64,000 nucleotides of DNA. Origin: Aurantiochytrium sp. KH105. Taxonomy: Eukaryota > Sar > Bigyra > Thraustochytrida > Thraustochytriidae. How positions within the stretch are numbered: position 1 is the stretch's first letter; the number at the start of each line of letters is the position of its first letter. The notes below the pieces were generated by a model. That model made no database searches, was not told the DNA's origin, and worked only from the letters and a program-made list of their open reading frames with translations. Where the stretch lies: the NCBI GenBank assembly GCA_003116975.1, contig BGKB01000055.1:310001-374000 (forward strand), read 5' to 3'. Positions 17,637 to 27,980 of this stretch are shown one piece after another. Made by a program: the position numbers and the translations under genes.

Positions 17637-20531
17637 CTAGACAGCACCGGCAAAGAGACGGCGAATGGCGCGAAGCTGCGTTGTGTCGCCATCAGCAGCA
17701 GAAGAGTACTCCTTGCCCTTGGGAGGCTTCTCAGGCTCCATGCGGTAGAGGGAATTGAGAGTTGCCGTGGTGAGCGAGGGCGCGAGAACGTGACCCCATG
17801 AAGCATATCGACCAAGCGAAGACTCAACGCGAGGCTCCTTGGTGACGATAGCCCGCTCAATGAGCTCGGCGGCCTTATCCGGCGTCAAAAGATCAAGATG
17901 ATCGTACTTTGACGCACCAGGACCCGTGACCATGTTGGTCTTCACCAGCGGCATGTACACATTGCTCACCTTGACGTTGTCCGCAGCGACCTCGGAGGCG
18001 ATGCATTTCATTGATTCCGTCAATGCGCACTTCGATGCCACATATGCGGCAAATCGACCCACGTATGTCTGCTGCGAGATGGATCCAATGTTGACAATGT
18101 GACCTTGTTTCCGCTCGCGCATTCCTCGAAGCAGGTCGAGCGTGACGCGAATTGATCCGTAAAAGTTCAGGTTCATGAGACGCTCAAAGTCGTGGAAACG
18201 ATCGCGTGTCTCAAACTCGATTGAGCGCCGAATCGAGCGCCCTGCGTTGTTAATCAAAATGTCAACCGTGCCGTACTTGTCCATGACCTTGTCCAGCATA
18301 TCGTATGTTGGGCCTTCCTGCGCCAAGTCCGCCGTAAAGACATCCGCAGTTCCGCCTTGGATCTCGATATCGGCACGCACAGCTTCGAGCTTGTCGGCAG
18401 ACCGTGCCACCAGAATCACGTGCGCTCCGGCCTTGGCCAAACGCATCGCAACAGTCTTGCCAATACCGTCAGAGGCACCCGTGACCATGACGACCTTGTC
18501 GCGCACGACTCCACGAAGCGCCGACGGCTTCTCGAGTCGAGGATCCAGGAAACGCACATAGTAGTCCCAAAGTCGCCAGGCATACTTGTCGAATCGAGGG
18601 CATCGGACACCCGTGCCCTCGAGCGCAGCTCGCGTCTCGGTATCATCGTAGTCTGTGTTCATGGTCATGTAGGCAGCCGCACTTTCGGGGATCTCAAAGA
18701 GGTTTTTGGCAAGAAACTCGGGAGCGTGCATCAAAATCGGAATGTCCGCCACACCATTCCAAAACTTGGGCGGGACCACGGCCTGCAAAAATTGCGGAAT
18801 GCGCGCCGAGAACGACGGCGTCCCCGCGGCCGCAGCCAGCGTGTTAAGAATCTCAATCACTGTCATGGGCGACGGGTCGACGAGATGAAAGGATTTGCCG
18901 TTCAGCCCAGGATCTTCGTTGTGCGCAATCGTGTCCATTGCCTGCACCACAAAATCGACGGGGACAATGGGGATCGCGTTGCCTTCGATGCAGGGGAGAA
19001 CGGCAGACGACGGAAGGAACTTGCGTAAATGCTGCAGCGGCTTAAAGTAAAAGTAAAGGCCGTCAACCTTTTCTGCCTCGCCCGTCTGCGAACTTCCCAC
19101 CACAATGCCCGGTCTGTAGACCCGGAAGTCGCCCTTGCACTTGGCACGCACGAGCATCTCGGCCTCAAACTTGGTGCGCGCATAGGGGTTGTTGAACTCC
19201 TGGCCCTCATCAAGGTTTTCCTCGAACCAAATGCCGTCATGACCACCAGCGACCACGATGCTGCTCACATATTGAAAGCACGTGCCCCACGCATTAAAGA
19301 GGGCGTTGGCAAACTCTACGGCGTACATGGTGCCCGACACGTTGGCGCGCTCATTGTGCTCGAGTGACTTTGTCATGTCGTAGCTAGCCGCCAGATGGAA
19401 AAAGTGATCCACGCCAGTTCCAGCGTTCTTTCCTCCGCTGGTCAGCTGCTTGAGAACGCTCTTGTCGAGTCCAAGTCCAGGCTCGCTAATGTTGGCATCA
19501 ACCGGAATCACCCGCGAGGCAACTTCGCCGCCGAAGCGCTGATCAATCTTGGCCAGCAGCTTGCCGCGCGAGGACGCCCGCGTGAGAGCAAAGATGACCG
19601 AATTCGGGTTCCGCGCAATCAGTTCGCCAATGAGAAATGAGCCAATGAAACCGCTCGCGCCCGTCATGATGTACACAAGACCGCCATCCTCGGTGGCGGC
19701 GTTCATGAGCTGGGCGACAGTGTCGGCCGAGACAGGACCAGTGCCGTCGTAGGTGATGTCGGTACTCTCGGCATTGCGCGCCTCCTCGTCGAGCACAGCG
19801 TCCTCGGCATGTTCGGCTGCGGAGCGCGAGTCGCTCGCGAAATCCGGGGCAAAGCGACGCACGTGCTCGACGTACTTTTGCATGGCCACGTGTTTGGGCA
19901 TGTCAAAAAGGTTGGCCCAGGCACGCCAGCGCGCGTATCGTTCGCGACTAAAGCCGCGCGGCGCGGCCACATTGCATGGTCCGATGGTCGCCTGTTTGTA
20001 CAAGGAGATGAGCAGCGAGCGCGAGTTGCGGTTCGCAAAGATGGGGCTGCGACGCACAAACTCGGTTGCCTGCTCAAACTCGCGCTCGATCACCTGCGGA
20101 TCAACGGCCTGATTGTGCCTGCTCCCGCGGAAGAGCTTGTTCTTGGAGCTCCGGCTCGCGCGGCGGAAGAGCCCGCCAGCCTTTGCCTTGGCGTTGCTCG
20201 CGCCGGTCGCCGCAGCCCGTCGAGGCGCGTTCAGCGAGTCGGTCGAGTCGACGCCCGTCATGACCCAGTCTGGGTCGATGCTGCGCACCTCTTGAATGTA
20301 GCGCTTCATGGCGGCCTCTTTGGGCAGGCCCAAGACCTTTTTCCGCGCCATAAACTTGGCGTGCTTGACCACGTTCATGGACGAGGGTGCCTTGCTCACG
20401 TCGACATCTCCCTTGACCGCCTGGTTCCACAGCGCGTACACGCGCAGCTTCTGGTTGTTCGACGCCGTCCCCACGAGCGCGTTGCCAAAGTGCTCCGCCG
20501 CCAGCTCGAACTGCTCCTCGAGCGTCGCCAT
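17637..20531 (-). CDS. Double acyl-CoA-binding domain fused to fatty acyl-CoA reductase and SDR, 964 aa
   Basis: Four domains in order. Residues 1-90 are an acyl-CoA-binding (ACBP) fold: FELAAEHF, NNQKLRVYALWNQAVKGD, then KFMARKKVLGLPKEAAMKRYI. Residues ~148-232 are a second, more divergent ACBP (SLLISLYKQATIGP, YARWRAWANLFDMPKHVAMQKY). From ~285 an NAD(P)-binding 'male sterility' type reductase follows, with TGASGFIGSFL, YVSSIVVAGG and the catalytic PYARTK near 450. From ~680 a classical SDR follows, with VTGASDGIGK, NNAGRS, GSISQQ and YVASK near 830. The tandem reductase-SDR layout recalls bacterial fatty acyl-CoA reductases of the Marinobacter type, which reduce acyl-CoA to fatty alcohol with NADPH. 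The ACBP pair may deliver or hold the substrate. No signal peptide or membrane segment is seen, so it is probably cytosolic. There are no introns. The reaction is inferred; the domains are seen directly. Confidence 0.9.
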   Translation of the reverse strand: MATLEEQFELAAEHFGNALVGTASNNQKLRVYALWNQAVKGDVDVSKAPSSMNVVKHAKFMARKKVLGLPKEAAMKRYIQEVRSIDPDWVMTGVDSTDSLNAPRRAAATGASNAKAKAGGLFRRASRSSKNKLFRGSRHNQAVDPQVIEREFEQATEFVRRSPIFANRNSRSLLISLYKQATIGPCNVAAPRGFSRERYARWRAWANLFDMPKHVAMQKYVEHVRRFAPDFASDSRSAAEHAEDAVLDEEARNAESTDITYDGTGPVSADTVAQLMNAATEDGGLVYIMTGASGFIGSFLIGELIARNPNSVIFALTRASSRGKLLAKIDQRFGGEVASRVIPVDANISEPGLGLDKSVLKQLTSGGKNAGTGVDHFFHLAASYDMTKSLEHNERANVSGTMYAVEFANALFNAWGTCFQYVSSIVVAGGHDGIWFEENLDEGQEFNNPYARTKFEAEMLVRAKCKGDFRVYRPGIVVGSSQTGEAEKVDGLYFYFKPLQHLRKFLPSSAVLPCIEGNAIPIVPVDFVVQAMDTIAHNEDPGLNGKSFHLVDPSPMTVIEILNTLAAAAGTPSFSARIPQFLQAVVPPKFWNGVADIPILMHAPEFLAKNLFEIPESAAAYMTMNTDYDDTETRAALEGTGVRCPRFDKYAWRLWDYYVRFLDPRLEKPSALRGVVRDKVVMVTGASDGIGKTVAMRLAKAGAHVILVARSADKLEAVRADIEIQGGTADVFTADLAQEGPTYDMLDKVMDKYGTVDILINNAGRSIRRSIEFETRDRFHDFERLMNLNFYGSIRVTLDLLRGMRERKQGHIVNIGSISQQTYVGRFAAYVASKCALTESMKCIASEVAADNVKVSNVYMPLVKTNMVTGPGASKYDHLDLLTPDKAAELIERAIVTKEPRVESSLGRYASWGHVLAPSLTTATLNSLYRMEPEKPPKGKEYSSAADGDTTQLRAIRRLFAGAV

Positions 20532-21605
20532 CGCGCCCGCCTCCGCCCCGCTCTCGCGCGCTCTCCTGCTCCGAGCCTCCGACTCTCCGACGGTGATCGC
20601 CGCGCCGCCGGCCTCGCTTGCTCGCTCCCTCGCTTGTGGCTTTGCGGCTTTGCGGGTTTGCCGCCTCCAGGCGCGGCCTCGAGCTGCGGCTGCTGCAGCT
20701 GCTGGCGGTGCGGCTGCTGCCGAGAGGGTGCTCGTACTTCACCTCGCCGTCGCGCGCCGTCTCAAGGCTCGTCGCCAGCGCGTGCACGCGCGCCTTCGCA
20801 CTTCCGCACTTGCCATCTCGGCGCCCGGCGCTTTGCCGCGCCGCGCCAGGCCGCGCCGCCCAGCGCTTTGCCCGCGCCGCGCGGGCTCAGCGGCGAGCGC
20901 AGTGCGGTGCCTGCGCAGCGCGGCGCGGCGGTCGCGGCCAAGGCCAAGCGCAGCGCGTGGCGGGTCGCGGCGCCGCGGTCCGGGGCTCGGCGGCGGCTGG
21001 TCCCAAGTGACCCGTGTGAGCGCGAGTGTGGGTGTGCGCCCCGCCACCACTTGTGTTGCGAGCTCGGTGCTTGCGCGCTTACTTACTGTTCTTGCGATGC
21101 GGCTGCGACGCCCCGGGGCTCCCTGGGCGGCGAGGCCCAGCTAGCGACGGTCCAAGATGCGAGCGCGTAAGGCATTGCACCGCGAGGTTTCCAGCGCGCC
21201 GCAGACGTGGGCCCGCGACGGCGGCGCGGCCGGGACGAGGGGATGATCTTGCGAGGGCGAGGGCGACGACGGGGGTGGGAGGAGGCGAGACGGACGGACG
21301 GGCGACCGGCTGGCAGCGGCCGGGAGGCGAGAGGAAATGCGGTTTCCTCGGAGCAATCATATGCACTGCAGGACCGTCTTACGCATGTCACAATCAGTGT
21401 TGTTATCGTTTTTATCATTACTTTTGCTTTTATCTTTTTCAATCATGGCTTGTTAGTGTTGAGTTCGTCGGAGGCTCACGAGGCCGCGGCAGCGACGGCA
21501 GCGCCAAGAGTGGCCTCCGCAGTCCCCACAACCAGCACGCTCGGCAGGGGAGTGTGACGAGCGCGGGACAAGAATGCACAACGATCTTGATCGCGCGCAG
21601 TCTCG
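20532..21605. other. GC-rich spacer between two minus-strand genes
   Basis: It holds the 3' flank of the vWA frame and the promoter of the reductase. Open frames here are Arg/Ala-rich on both strands and antisense to one another, and none shows motifs. An A/T-rich island at about 21375-21460 is probably the 3' UTR of the upstream gene. Confidence 0.55.
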
Positions 21606-24600
21606 TCACAGAAAATCTTCCGCGAGTTGCGTCTTGATCTGGCTCGAGATGATCTGCCCGACTTCTTTGTAAAGCTCCGCGCTCGCTTCTGTCCTGTTAC
21701 TGATTTGAGTGAAAGTTTGGTCAAGGTCCCCAATGTTGGCCTGATGAATTTGTCCTCGTCCACTCGCGCCACTTGCTATGAGCTGCAGAGTTCGATAGTC
21801 AGCGCCAGAGCCGAAACCCACAATATGTGCTTCGAAGCCACTGGTAGGACCGAACTTCCGAGCAATCTGAGCGAGTGTTAACGATGCCTGAGCAGCATCG
21901 CCAGCCTGCCCATCTGTCATCATCACAACACACGGTGTTCCTGCCTGTGAATTATTTTGAATGACTTGTTGTGCTGCTTGCATCGCTGGAGAGAAGGCCG
22001 TGCCACCGCTAGATTGTGGGCCTAGTCGCAACGCAGTCACAGATTCAGCTTCCAGAATCAGCGAAGCACTATTATCAAATTGAATGACGGAGACGTGGTC
22101 ATCAAGTTTTTGATTCGAGATGCGTCGTTGTTTAAAATTCTCGACGCAGTTGCTCAGCTCCTGCCAGGGCGCACCACACATGCTTCCGCTTTGATCGAGC
22201 ACAAACACAAAGTGAAGCCGTGGCACCGTCTTCGGATCCGACATTGCCACCTTAGATAGCCAAGTCCGTCGTGGGAGGCTGGAGCCCCCTCCTGTTTGCA
22301 CTTGGGCTGCAAGTCGGGATTCTGCACTTTGCTTTTGCAGCTCTTGCAGCTCTTGCATCTTTGTGAACATCTGTTTCGTCGCTTCCGCATTACAATCTCC
22401 CAGAACGGTGACCACGTCGTTGCGCAAGTTGAGGTCGAATGCCGCTTGAATGTCTCTTCTCGACTGAGCGCTGGCATCAGCTCGATCATCCCAAAATGCC
22501 TGCTGCGACGAACTCGGGGATGAAAAGTCTGCACCGTGACAAGGAGCGTCCGTGATGAGGATCATGAACTTTGCCACCGCAAAGTTCTTTTCCCAGTCTG
22601 AAATTTCAGCTGCCATACGGAGAGCACGTGCAGAATCCTCCGCAACATCGTGACCGCCATAAGCTTTGAATTCACGGCCATTTTCCAATGCTTTCACAAT
22701 CTTCGCTGTGTCTTGCGTGAAGTAAGTGAGTTCGCCGTCTCCGACCTGAGCCGAAAAGAGTCCAACCGTGTCGTCGTGGAAAGCGTTCACAGAAACGTAA
22801 ATGTCGATGTCCCAACCATACTCGTCCTTGATACGTTGCTTGATGGACGTCTCTCCTTCTAACATTGCAATGAGCTGGTGCTTGATGCTCGGCAAGTGTG
22901 CACTCATACTACCGGTGCAGTCGATGACGAATGAAAGAGCAACGGCGACCTCGTCTGGGGAATTTCCTTGAACAAGCTTTGCGTCTCTCTCCAGCTTGAG
23001 CTTTTCCTGCAAGTCTGCCCATCGATGCCCCCCCAGAATGCTCTCTACGCCACCCTGATCACGGCCAACGTCATTCTCCAGACTCTCCATCTTCTCTGCG
23101 TCGCCAGCATCCGTCACAAAAAGATGTCGTAGACCTTGGCCCAGCGACCCAGGAATCGCGGCCATCACAGCTTCCGGGTAGCAGTCTTCAACAGCAAAGT
23201 CGTCCACACCGATGCTGAGCGACACGCAGCGAATGCCTGCATCTTGCGCGTTGCCAATCTCTTCGCGTAATTTCTTGGGATTTGAGCTTCGCCCATCCGT
23301 GAGAACAAGCATGAGCTTTTCGTTGCGCGCATTCGCCGACAGAAGACTCGACGCGGTCCGAACCGCCTCAGCGTCCTCGGTGGCAGTATTGCTTGAGCTC
23401 AACGAGACCTGCGCCAGCAAGGCAAGAACCGTTTCTGCCCCCCATGGCTCGTCAGGGCTCTTGACAATACGAACAGTTTTGCCAAAAGTAACCACGCTGA
23501 AGCTGTCAATGCCAATTTCGTCCAGCGCAAATCCTAGAAGAAGCAAGCTTTGCACTGCACAGTCGAGCAGGTGCCCGTGCATACTCTGCGAGACATCCAG
23601 AACCAGGCAAATGTCGTAGCACCGTTTTCCGCCGGCTGTCTTGGCGCTGAAGATCTTCTTGTACTCAAATTTGGTCACGATCGCCTTAATAAGACCGGGG
23701 GTGTGGAATTGCGCGCCGCGCATGCTTGGCCGCTTCCGTGTATAGCGATTGTAAGGAAGGACCACATCCGCAAGAACGTCCGCCAAATCGTCCACGCCCC
23801 CAGCAAGGCTCTGGCGAAGCTTTCGCAGATCCCCGCGTGCGCTCTCGACGCATGAAGAAAGGTTGCGCTGCGTCTCCTCGAGTTCTCTGCGACGAAATTC
23901 TAGAGCTGCGTTTAAAATGGTGTCCGTGTCAGCTTGCATCGCAGATGTATGCATGTCCGCAGGCAGATCTCGCTTCTTTGAGTTGAACATGAAGAGATTT
24001 TTCTGAGTCCGAGCGGCTTCCAAGCTCTCCTCGAGAGTGAGAGGCTCGCATCGAATGTGATGAAGCACGTCGCTGTTCAGCATCGACTCCATCATGGCTT
24101 CGGGATGATGGGTGTCTCGTTGTATCGGATTCGTTTCTGCTGCAGAACCTGCTGAGCCAGTCAAGATGGCAAAGAGTTCTGTCAGGCAGCGGAGACTTGC
24201 TTCCAGCAACCCAGTCTTGTTGTTGCCGATGATATCATCCTGGGGAGCTGGGAAATACAGTCGATTGGAAAGCATTTCAAGCGCGCGAAACGCGTCCAGA
24301 TCTCTTGCTTGCGTCGTTGGGGTCGCGTGCAGTACTGCAAATTTCAAATTAAAGTCCGCTCGCAGTCTAGGAATCTCGGCATGGCTGATATCGTTAGAAA
24401 GACCATCGGTAATGAGAATTATCACGCGTTGCTCTGCATCCGTCTGAGTCTGTCGCCCTCCAAAGACCCTCTCGGCCACAGTGTGCGCGCAGCTCCCAAT
24501 CTTGCTGCTCTCATTAAAAGTAAGACCAGAGATCACCATGTCGCCGACACGAGTATCAAATGGTTCGTCAAGCTCTTTGAGAAGCCTGCAGGTGTTGGGA

Positions 24601-27600
24601 TCTCCGATCGCAGCGACTGCAAAGCGCAGCTCAAGCTTTCGAAGCACCTCAAGCATAAAGACCAGCGTCTCCATGACCTGTGACCGAATCTGTGTCATCG
24701 AACCGCTGTTGTCGACAAGCACGACAATCTCTACCGGACGAATCGATTTCGTGCTTGAATTCACCTGACCTCGTAGTTGCGCTAAAGCTTCAGAGACCAT
24801 TCCTCCAAGAGCACTGCTTCGAACAAGTCTGGAAAAGGTCCACGACCGCTCTCGTTCAGAGACCCCCATAAACTCATCCCGATACTCTTTTGGGATTTTC
24901 ATCACTTGGCCGTCCACCAGATCGGCAGGGTTCATTTCTTCATATATCTTGCCAAGGTCCTTCTGCGCTGCTTCTTTGAGAAGCTTCTCAACGCTGTCCG
25001 CGTCGAGCCTTGCACTGATGTTAGACTTCTGCATCTCCTTCTTCGCTCGCGCACGTTGTTCCAGAGACAGATCTTGTGATTCACTGCCCATAGCACTTCC
25101 TTGAGGACTGAAGATGTCGGGCACAGTTTGCATCGCGCCATTTGATCCAGTAGCCACAGGTGCAATTCCGGCAGCACGATGAGCACTATTGCCTTGTTGC
25201 ATTCTGGACGGATCTCGCGGCTTGAGGCCGTTGGCGATGCGCCGCTGCGAGCCTTTGCTTGACGAACTTGAAGAGTTCTTCCCAATTCCTGCATTTGGAT
25301 TGTTCTTTGCAAATGAGCTTCGCTGTTGCCCAACAGCACCACCGAAGTTGTCCTGATCCTGATGTGTGTACCCGTTTTGTCCGACCGCAGGGGAGAACGA
25401 TGTGTTGCTCCGAAGCGATTGGTAAGACTCGGTAAAATTTGTTGCAGGCTGAGAGCTTGGCCTTCGCGGAACGAAAACGTCGTGCTCTTCTTCAAAGCGT
25501 CTCTTCACATCTTCAAGCGGCACCGCAAACTCACTATGACGCCGCACTGTAGTTGGTTCCCACTTTTGCAGCAGCTCCAGCAAGCTCTTGGCAGATATGG
25601 AGTCCGACGAAGGGTTTCCTTCAGGCAAACGGAGGGCGTACATGCAGCGCTGAAAGTCTTGGATTGTAAGTGCTGCGACAGCGGCTTGCCCGATAGCAAT
25701 ACCACTTTGCGCCTGCAACCAGATGCTCTTCGTGGTGTGTGACGACAGCAACTGAAGTCCACTCCAAACGAGGTCGTCAGTCGCCGCGGGGGCATTCCCC
25801 TCACTGCGCCGCACTCGATCGATCTGCTGATAAGCTAACAACCACTGTTGTGCTCCCTCGCGGATCCGCATTAGATCGTGCAAGACATCAGCACTACCGC
25901 GTGTGGCGTCAGTCTGAACGCTTCTGCAAAGAGTCGCAAGAGCCTTCTTCGCGTTCTCGATCAGTAATTTAGCCTCATCCAAATCATCAGAAGGAGACCT
26001 CCCCCCCTGGGCTAATTCTTTTCTGTCAAAGTCCTTTTGAAATGCTTCCGGAATGGAAAAAGCACACGGAAACTTATTAGACGATGATTTGAGACCCACA
26101 CGAAGCTCTCCGGGTGCGGAGTTCTTCGGGTCGACTGCTGTTTCTGTTGATCCCATATCCAAAAGTTCAGCAATACGATCTGCACAGCGATCAGCAGCGT
26201 CACTACCTTCTCGCGCTTCTGCAGCTCGCTGCCGCGACGATTTTGTTGACGTCGCTGTTGTCGGAAGCAAGGCAATGTCTGGTCTGAGTCGGTCAAATCC
26301 ACCTGCCAAGTGAGCTTGCACGAGGCCGGCTCCCACTAAAAAGAACGACAAGTCATCCGTCACTGAGTCAGACGCTTGAGTGAGAGAGAGACCGAAGGCC
26401 AGCGTACTTAGACCTGACAGGGACTTTTGAAGGTCCTCGTCAAAGACACCAATGACCTGCAAGAGTCCATCAAATGTCTCTGCGGAAAGATTGCCGCTAT
26501 CTTCAGCGTCTGCGAGCTTCTGTGCCACTAAGTTCGACAGTTTTGAAGCAGCTTGCAACTCAGGTGCGTACTTGAGGAGAGCGTCCGAGCGAGCCACCTG
26601 ACCCAAACGGTCCTCACAATCACATTCCAACACTGCGATAAGCTCAACGAACGCCTTCTCACCCATTGCAGCCAAAAGTTGTACTGCACTTCTTGCCAAG
26701 TGCAAATCGTCGCGCGCGCTAGACTCCGGCGTACTCTCAGGTCGAAGTGCACTCAAGAGCTCCTTAAAAGTGGACAGAACTTCGCTGCATGACGGTAAAA
26801 GACTTTCGTACTTCTCGAGAAAGTTTTGCAGCTCGACAATGGACCGTACGCTAGTCGCCTCCTCCAGTCCCGCCCTGATGAGTGCAGCACGGTTCTTCAC
26901 TGAAGACTTGATTGACTTGTCCACTTTTGAGAGCTTCACGACCTCAATGAAAGACTCCAATACCTTGAGTGCTTGCTTTGGTGCCACTACGGACTTGACA
27001 GCCTCGAGGCGTTTCTGCTGTTGCTCGGATGCCTCACCGGCTTGCTGCAGGCAGAATTCTGCAAATGCGAAGTTTGAGTAGTGTTTTCCTTCATGAAGCA
27101 AACGCACTGCATTTATAAATTCAGGGGGGTTGGCGGCACTTGAGCCAGGCGCATATTCTGCACTGAAGACAACATTTGCAGCTTTGTTCACTGAGTCCTG
27201 CCATTTCTCTCGTCTTTCACGTTGCCTACGCTGCCGCAGCATCTCGAGACGATCCATCACGAAATTCTCCCCAGAGAGACTGTCGAGATCAAAAGATTTG
27301 CCGTCAGACAGGAGAGCCTTCTCAACAGCATCTTCAGGACAATCCGCGAATTCCGCGAGCTTCTTCAAAATGCTGCGAGCGGTCAATGCTGCTTCTTCGT
27401 CGGCTGGAAGTTCAGCGTCTCCCGCCGCAGCCGGCGAGGCAGGTGGTGTGGAAGTGCTGGGAGCAGGAGGCACAGGGGGTTGCTCAGCGCTTTGTGCAGG
27501 AAGTCCATGCAACGTCCCTTCGCGAAACTGCTTCTTGAGCGTCTTCAAGCCGTTAAATACTTTCAAGAGCACCTCATCTTCTTTGAATGGCTCGTAGTCT

Positions 27601-27821
27601 TTTGCTGAGAACAAAGCCTTCTTTGTGTTCTTCTCATTCCGCTCTGCTTCCCGATCCGATACGAACAACTCTCCGTGGAGGACAAATCGCGCGAGCAAGA
27701 CGCCGCTTCCCACAGGACTTAATCCTTGTGTGAAAAGCCTTGCCTGGCTGCGCTCCTCTTCGGTGAAAACCAACTGGCACACTGCGAAATGAAAGTTTGC
27801 ATGTATCGTCTCCAAGATCAT
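21606..27821 (-). CDS. Four-vWA-domain protein, continuation of the giant AAA frame (2071 aa from first ATG)
   Basis: This frame is in register with the giant AAA frame upstream and is separated from it by one TAG at 27875-27873. It could be the C-terminal part of that protein or a separate gene starting at the ATG at 27821. The 16 codons before that ATG (LLHGALPRADNLGFLG) already look protein-like, which favours a joined product. The first ~1000 residues are helical, Ser/Glu-rich and without recognised motifs, with a Pro/Ala-rich stretch near residue 130 and a Gly/Ser/Asn-rich linker near 830-900. Four vWA domains follow. Their MIDAS motifs, counted from the TAG, are DNSGS at ~1053, DVSQS at ~1427, DCTGS at ~1652 and DQSGS at ~1893. 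The third, with its later ITDAPCHG, resembles the vWA of VwkA-type alpha-kinases, but no kinase domain is present. Metal-dependent protein binding is expected. Confidence 0.8.
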   Translation of the reverse strand: MILETIHANFHFAVCQLVFTEEERSQARLFTQGLSPVGSGVLLARFVLHGELFVSDREAERNEKNTKKALFSAKDYEPFKEDEVLLKVFNGLKTLKKQFREGTLHGLPAQSAEQPPVPPAPSTSTPPASPAAAGDAELPADEEAALTARSILKKLAEFADCPEDAVEKALLSDGKSFDLDSLSGENFVMDRLEMLRQRRQRERREKWQDSVNKAANVVFSAEYAPGSSAANPPEFINAVRLLHEGKHYSNFAFAEFCLQQAGEASEQQQKRLEAVKSVVAPKQALKVLESFIEVVKLSKVDKSIKSSVKNRAALIRAGLEEATSVRSIVELQNFLEKYESLLPSCSEVLSTFKELLSALRPESTPESSARDDLHLARSAVQLLAAMGEKAFVELIAVLECDCEDRLGQVARSDALLKYAPELQAASKLSNLVAQKLADAEDSGNLSAETFDGLLQVIGVFDEDLQKSLSGLSTLAFGLSLTQASDSVTDDLSFFLVGAGLVQAHLAGGFDRLRPDIALLPTTATSTKSSRQRAAEAREGSDAADRCADRIAELLDMGSTETAVDPKNSAPGELRVGLKSSSNKFPCAFSIPEAFQKDFDRKELAQGGRSPSDDLDEAKLLIENAKKALATLCRSVQTDATRGSADVLHDLMRIREGAQQWLLAYQQIDRVRRSEGNAPAATDDLVWSGLQLLSSHTTKSIWLQAQSGIAIGQAAVAALTIQDFQRCMYALRLPEGNPSSDSISAKSLLELLQKWEPTTVRRHSEFAVPLEDVKRRFEEEHDVFVPRRPSSQPATNFTESYQSLRSNTSFSPAVGQNGYTHQDQDNFGGAVGQQRSSFAKNNPNAGIGKNSSSSSSKGSQRRIANGLKPRDPSRMQQGNSAHRAAGIAPVATGSNGAMQTVPDIFSPQGSAMGSESQDLSLEQRARAKKEMQKSNISARLDADSVEKLLKEAAQKDLGKIYEEMNPADLVDGQVMKIPKEYRDEFMGVSERERSWTFSRLVRSSALGGMVSEALAQLRGQVNSSTKSIRPVEIVVLVDNSGSMTQIRSQVMETLVFMLEVLRKLELRFAVAAIGDPNTCRLLKELDEPFDTRVGDMVISGLTFNESSKIGSCAHTVAERVFGGRQTQTDAEQRVIILITDGLSNDISHAEIPRLRADFNLKFAVLHATPTTQARDLDAFRALEMLSNRLYFPAPQDDIIGNNKTGLLEASLRCLTELFAILTGSAGSAAETNPIQRDTHHPEAMMESMLNSDVLHHIRCEPLTLEESLEAARTQKNLFMFNSKKRDLPADMHTSAMQADTDTILNAALEFRRRELEETQRNLSSCVESARGDLRKLRQSLAGGVDDLADVLADVVLPYNRYTRKRPSMRGAQFHTPGLIKAIVTKFEYKKIFSAKTAGGKRCYDICLVLDVSQSMHGHLLDCAVQSLLLLGFALDEIGIDSFSVVTFGKTVRIVKSPDEPWGAETVLALLAQVSLSSSNTATEDAEAVRTASSLLSANARNEKLMLVLTDGRSSNPKKLREEIGNAQDAGIRCVSLSIGVDDFAVEDCYPEAVMAAIPGSLGQGLRHLFVTDAGDAEKMESLENDVGRDQGGVESILGGHRWADLQEKLKLERDAKLVQGNSPDEVAVALSFVIDCTGSMSAHLPSIKHQLIAMLEGETSIKQRIKDEYGWDIDIYVSVNAFHDDTVGLFSAQVGDGELTYFTQDTAKIVKALENGREFKAYGGHDVAEDSARALRMAAEISDWEKNFAVAKFMILITDAPCHGADFSSPSSSQQAFWDDRADASAQSRRDIQAAFDLNLRNDVVTVLGDCNAEATKQMFTKMQELQELQKQSAESRLAAQVQTGGGSSLPRRTWLSKVAMSDPKTVPRLHFVFVLDQSGSMCGAPWQELSNCVENFKQRRISNQKLDDHVSVIQFDNSASLILEAESVTALRLGPQSSGGTAFSPAMQAAQQVIQNNSQAGTPCVVMMTDGQAGDAAQASLTLAQIARKFGPTSGFEAHIVGFGSGADYRTLQLIASGASGRGQIHQANIGDLDQTFTQISNRTEASAELYKEVGQIISSQIKTQLAEDFL

Positions 27822-27872
27822 CCCAAGAAACCCGAGGTTATCGGCACGGGGCAACGCACCATGCAAGAGCCC

Positions 27873-27875
27873 CTA
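27873..27875 (-). other. Single in-frame TAG between the AAA and vWA frames
   Basis: The frame reads ...ITPKDL, TAG, then GLLHGALPRADNL without a shift. It is the only stop in nearly 27 kb of this frame. The options are a true stop with two abutting genes, removal within an intron that ends at this TAG (see 27873-27980), readthrough, or a base error. It does not have the CTA-type 3' context known to favour readthrough at TGA. Confidence 0.9.
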
Positions 27876-27980
27876 AAGGTCCTTAGGAGTAATGTTGCGT
27901 CTGCAAAGATTGCTGGCTGTCTGGCGGATCCAATCGCTTTGCAGGTTTTGAATTGCTGCTTCGATCAGACGCTTCTGTAC
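27873..27980 (-). other. Candidate intron that would remove the TAG
   Basis: A GTACAG donor at 27980 and the CCTTTAG acceptor ending at 27873 would excise 108 nt in phase 0 and join ...VESKR to GLLHGALPRA. The donor is weaker than the GTACGT of the two clear introns, and the branch-like CTCCTAAG is only about 13 nt from the acceptor. The 35 residues removed also look like genuine helical protein. I rate this possible, not likely. Confidence 0.3.

Noticed and set aside
19809..21170. 453-codon plus-strand open frame over the reductase start
   Set aside because: Antisense to the ACBP domains and then Arg/Ala-rich; no family features.
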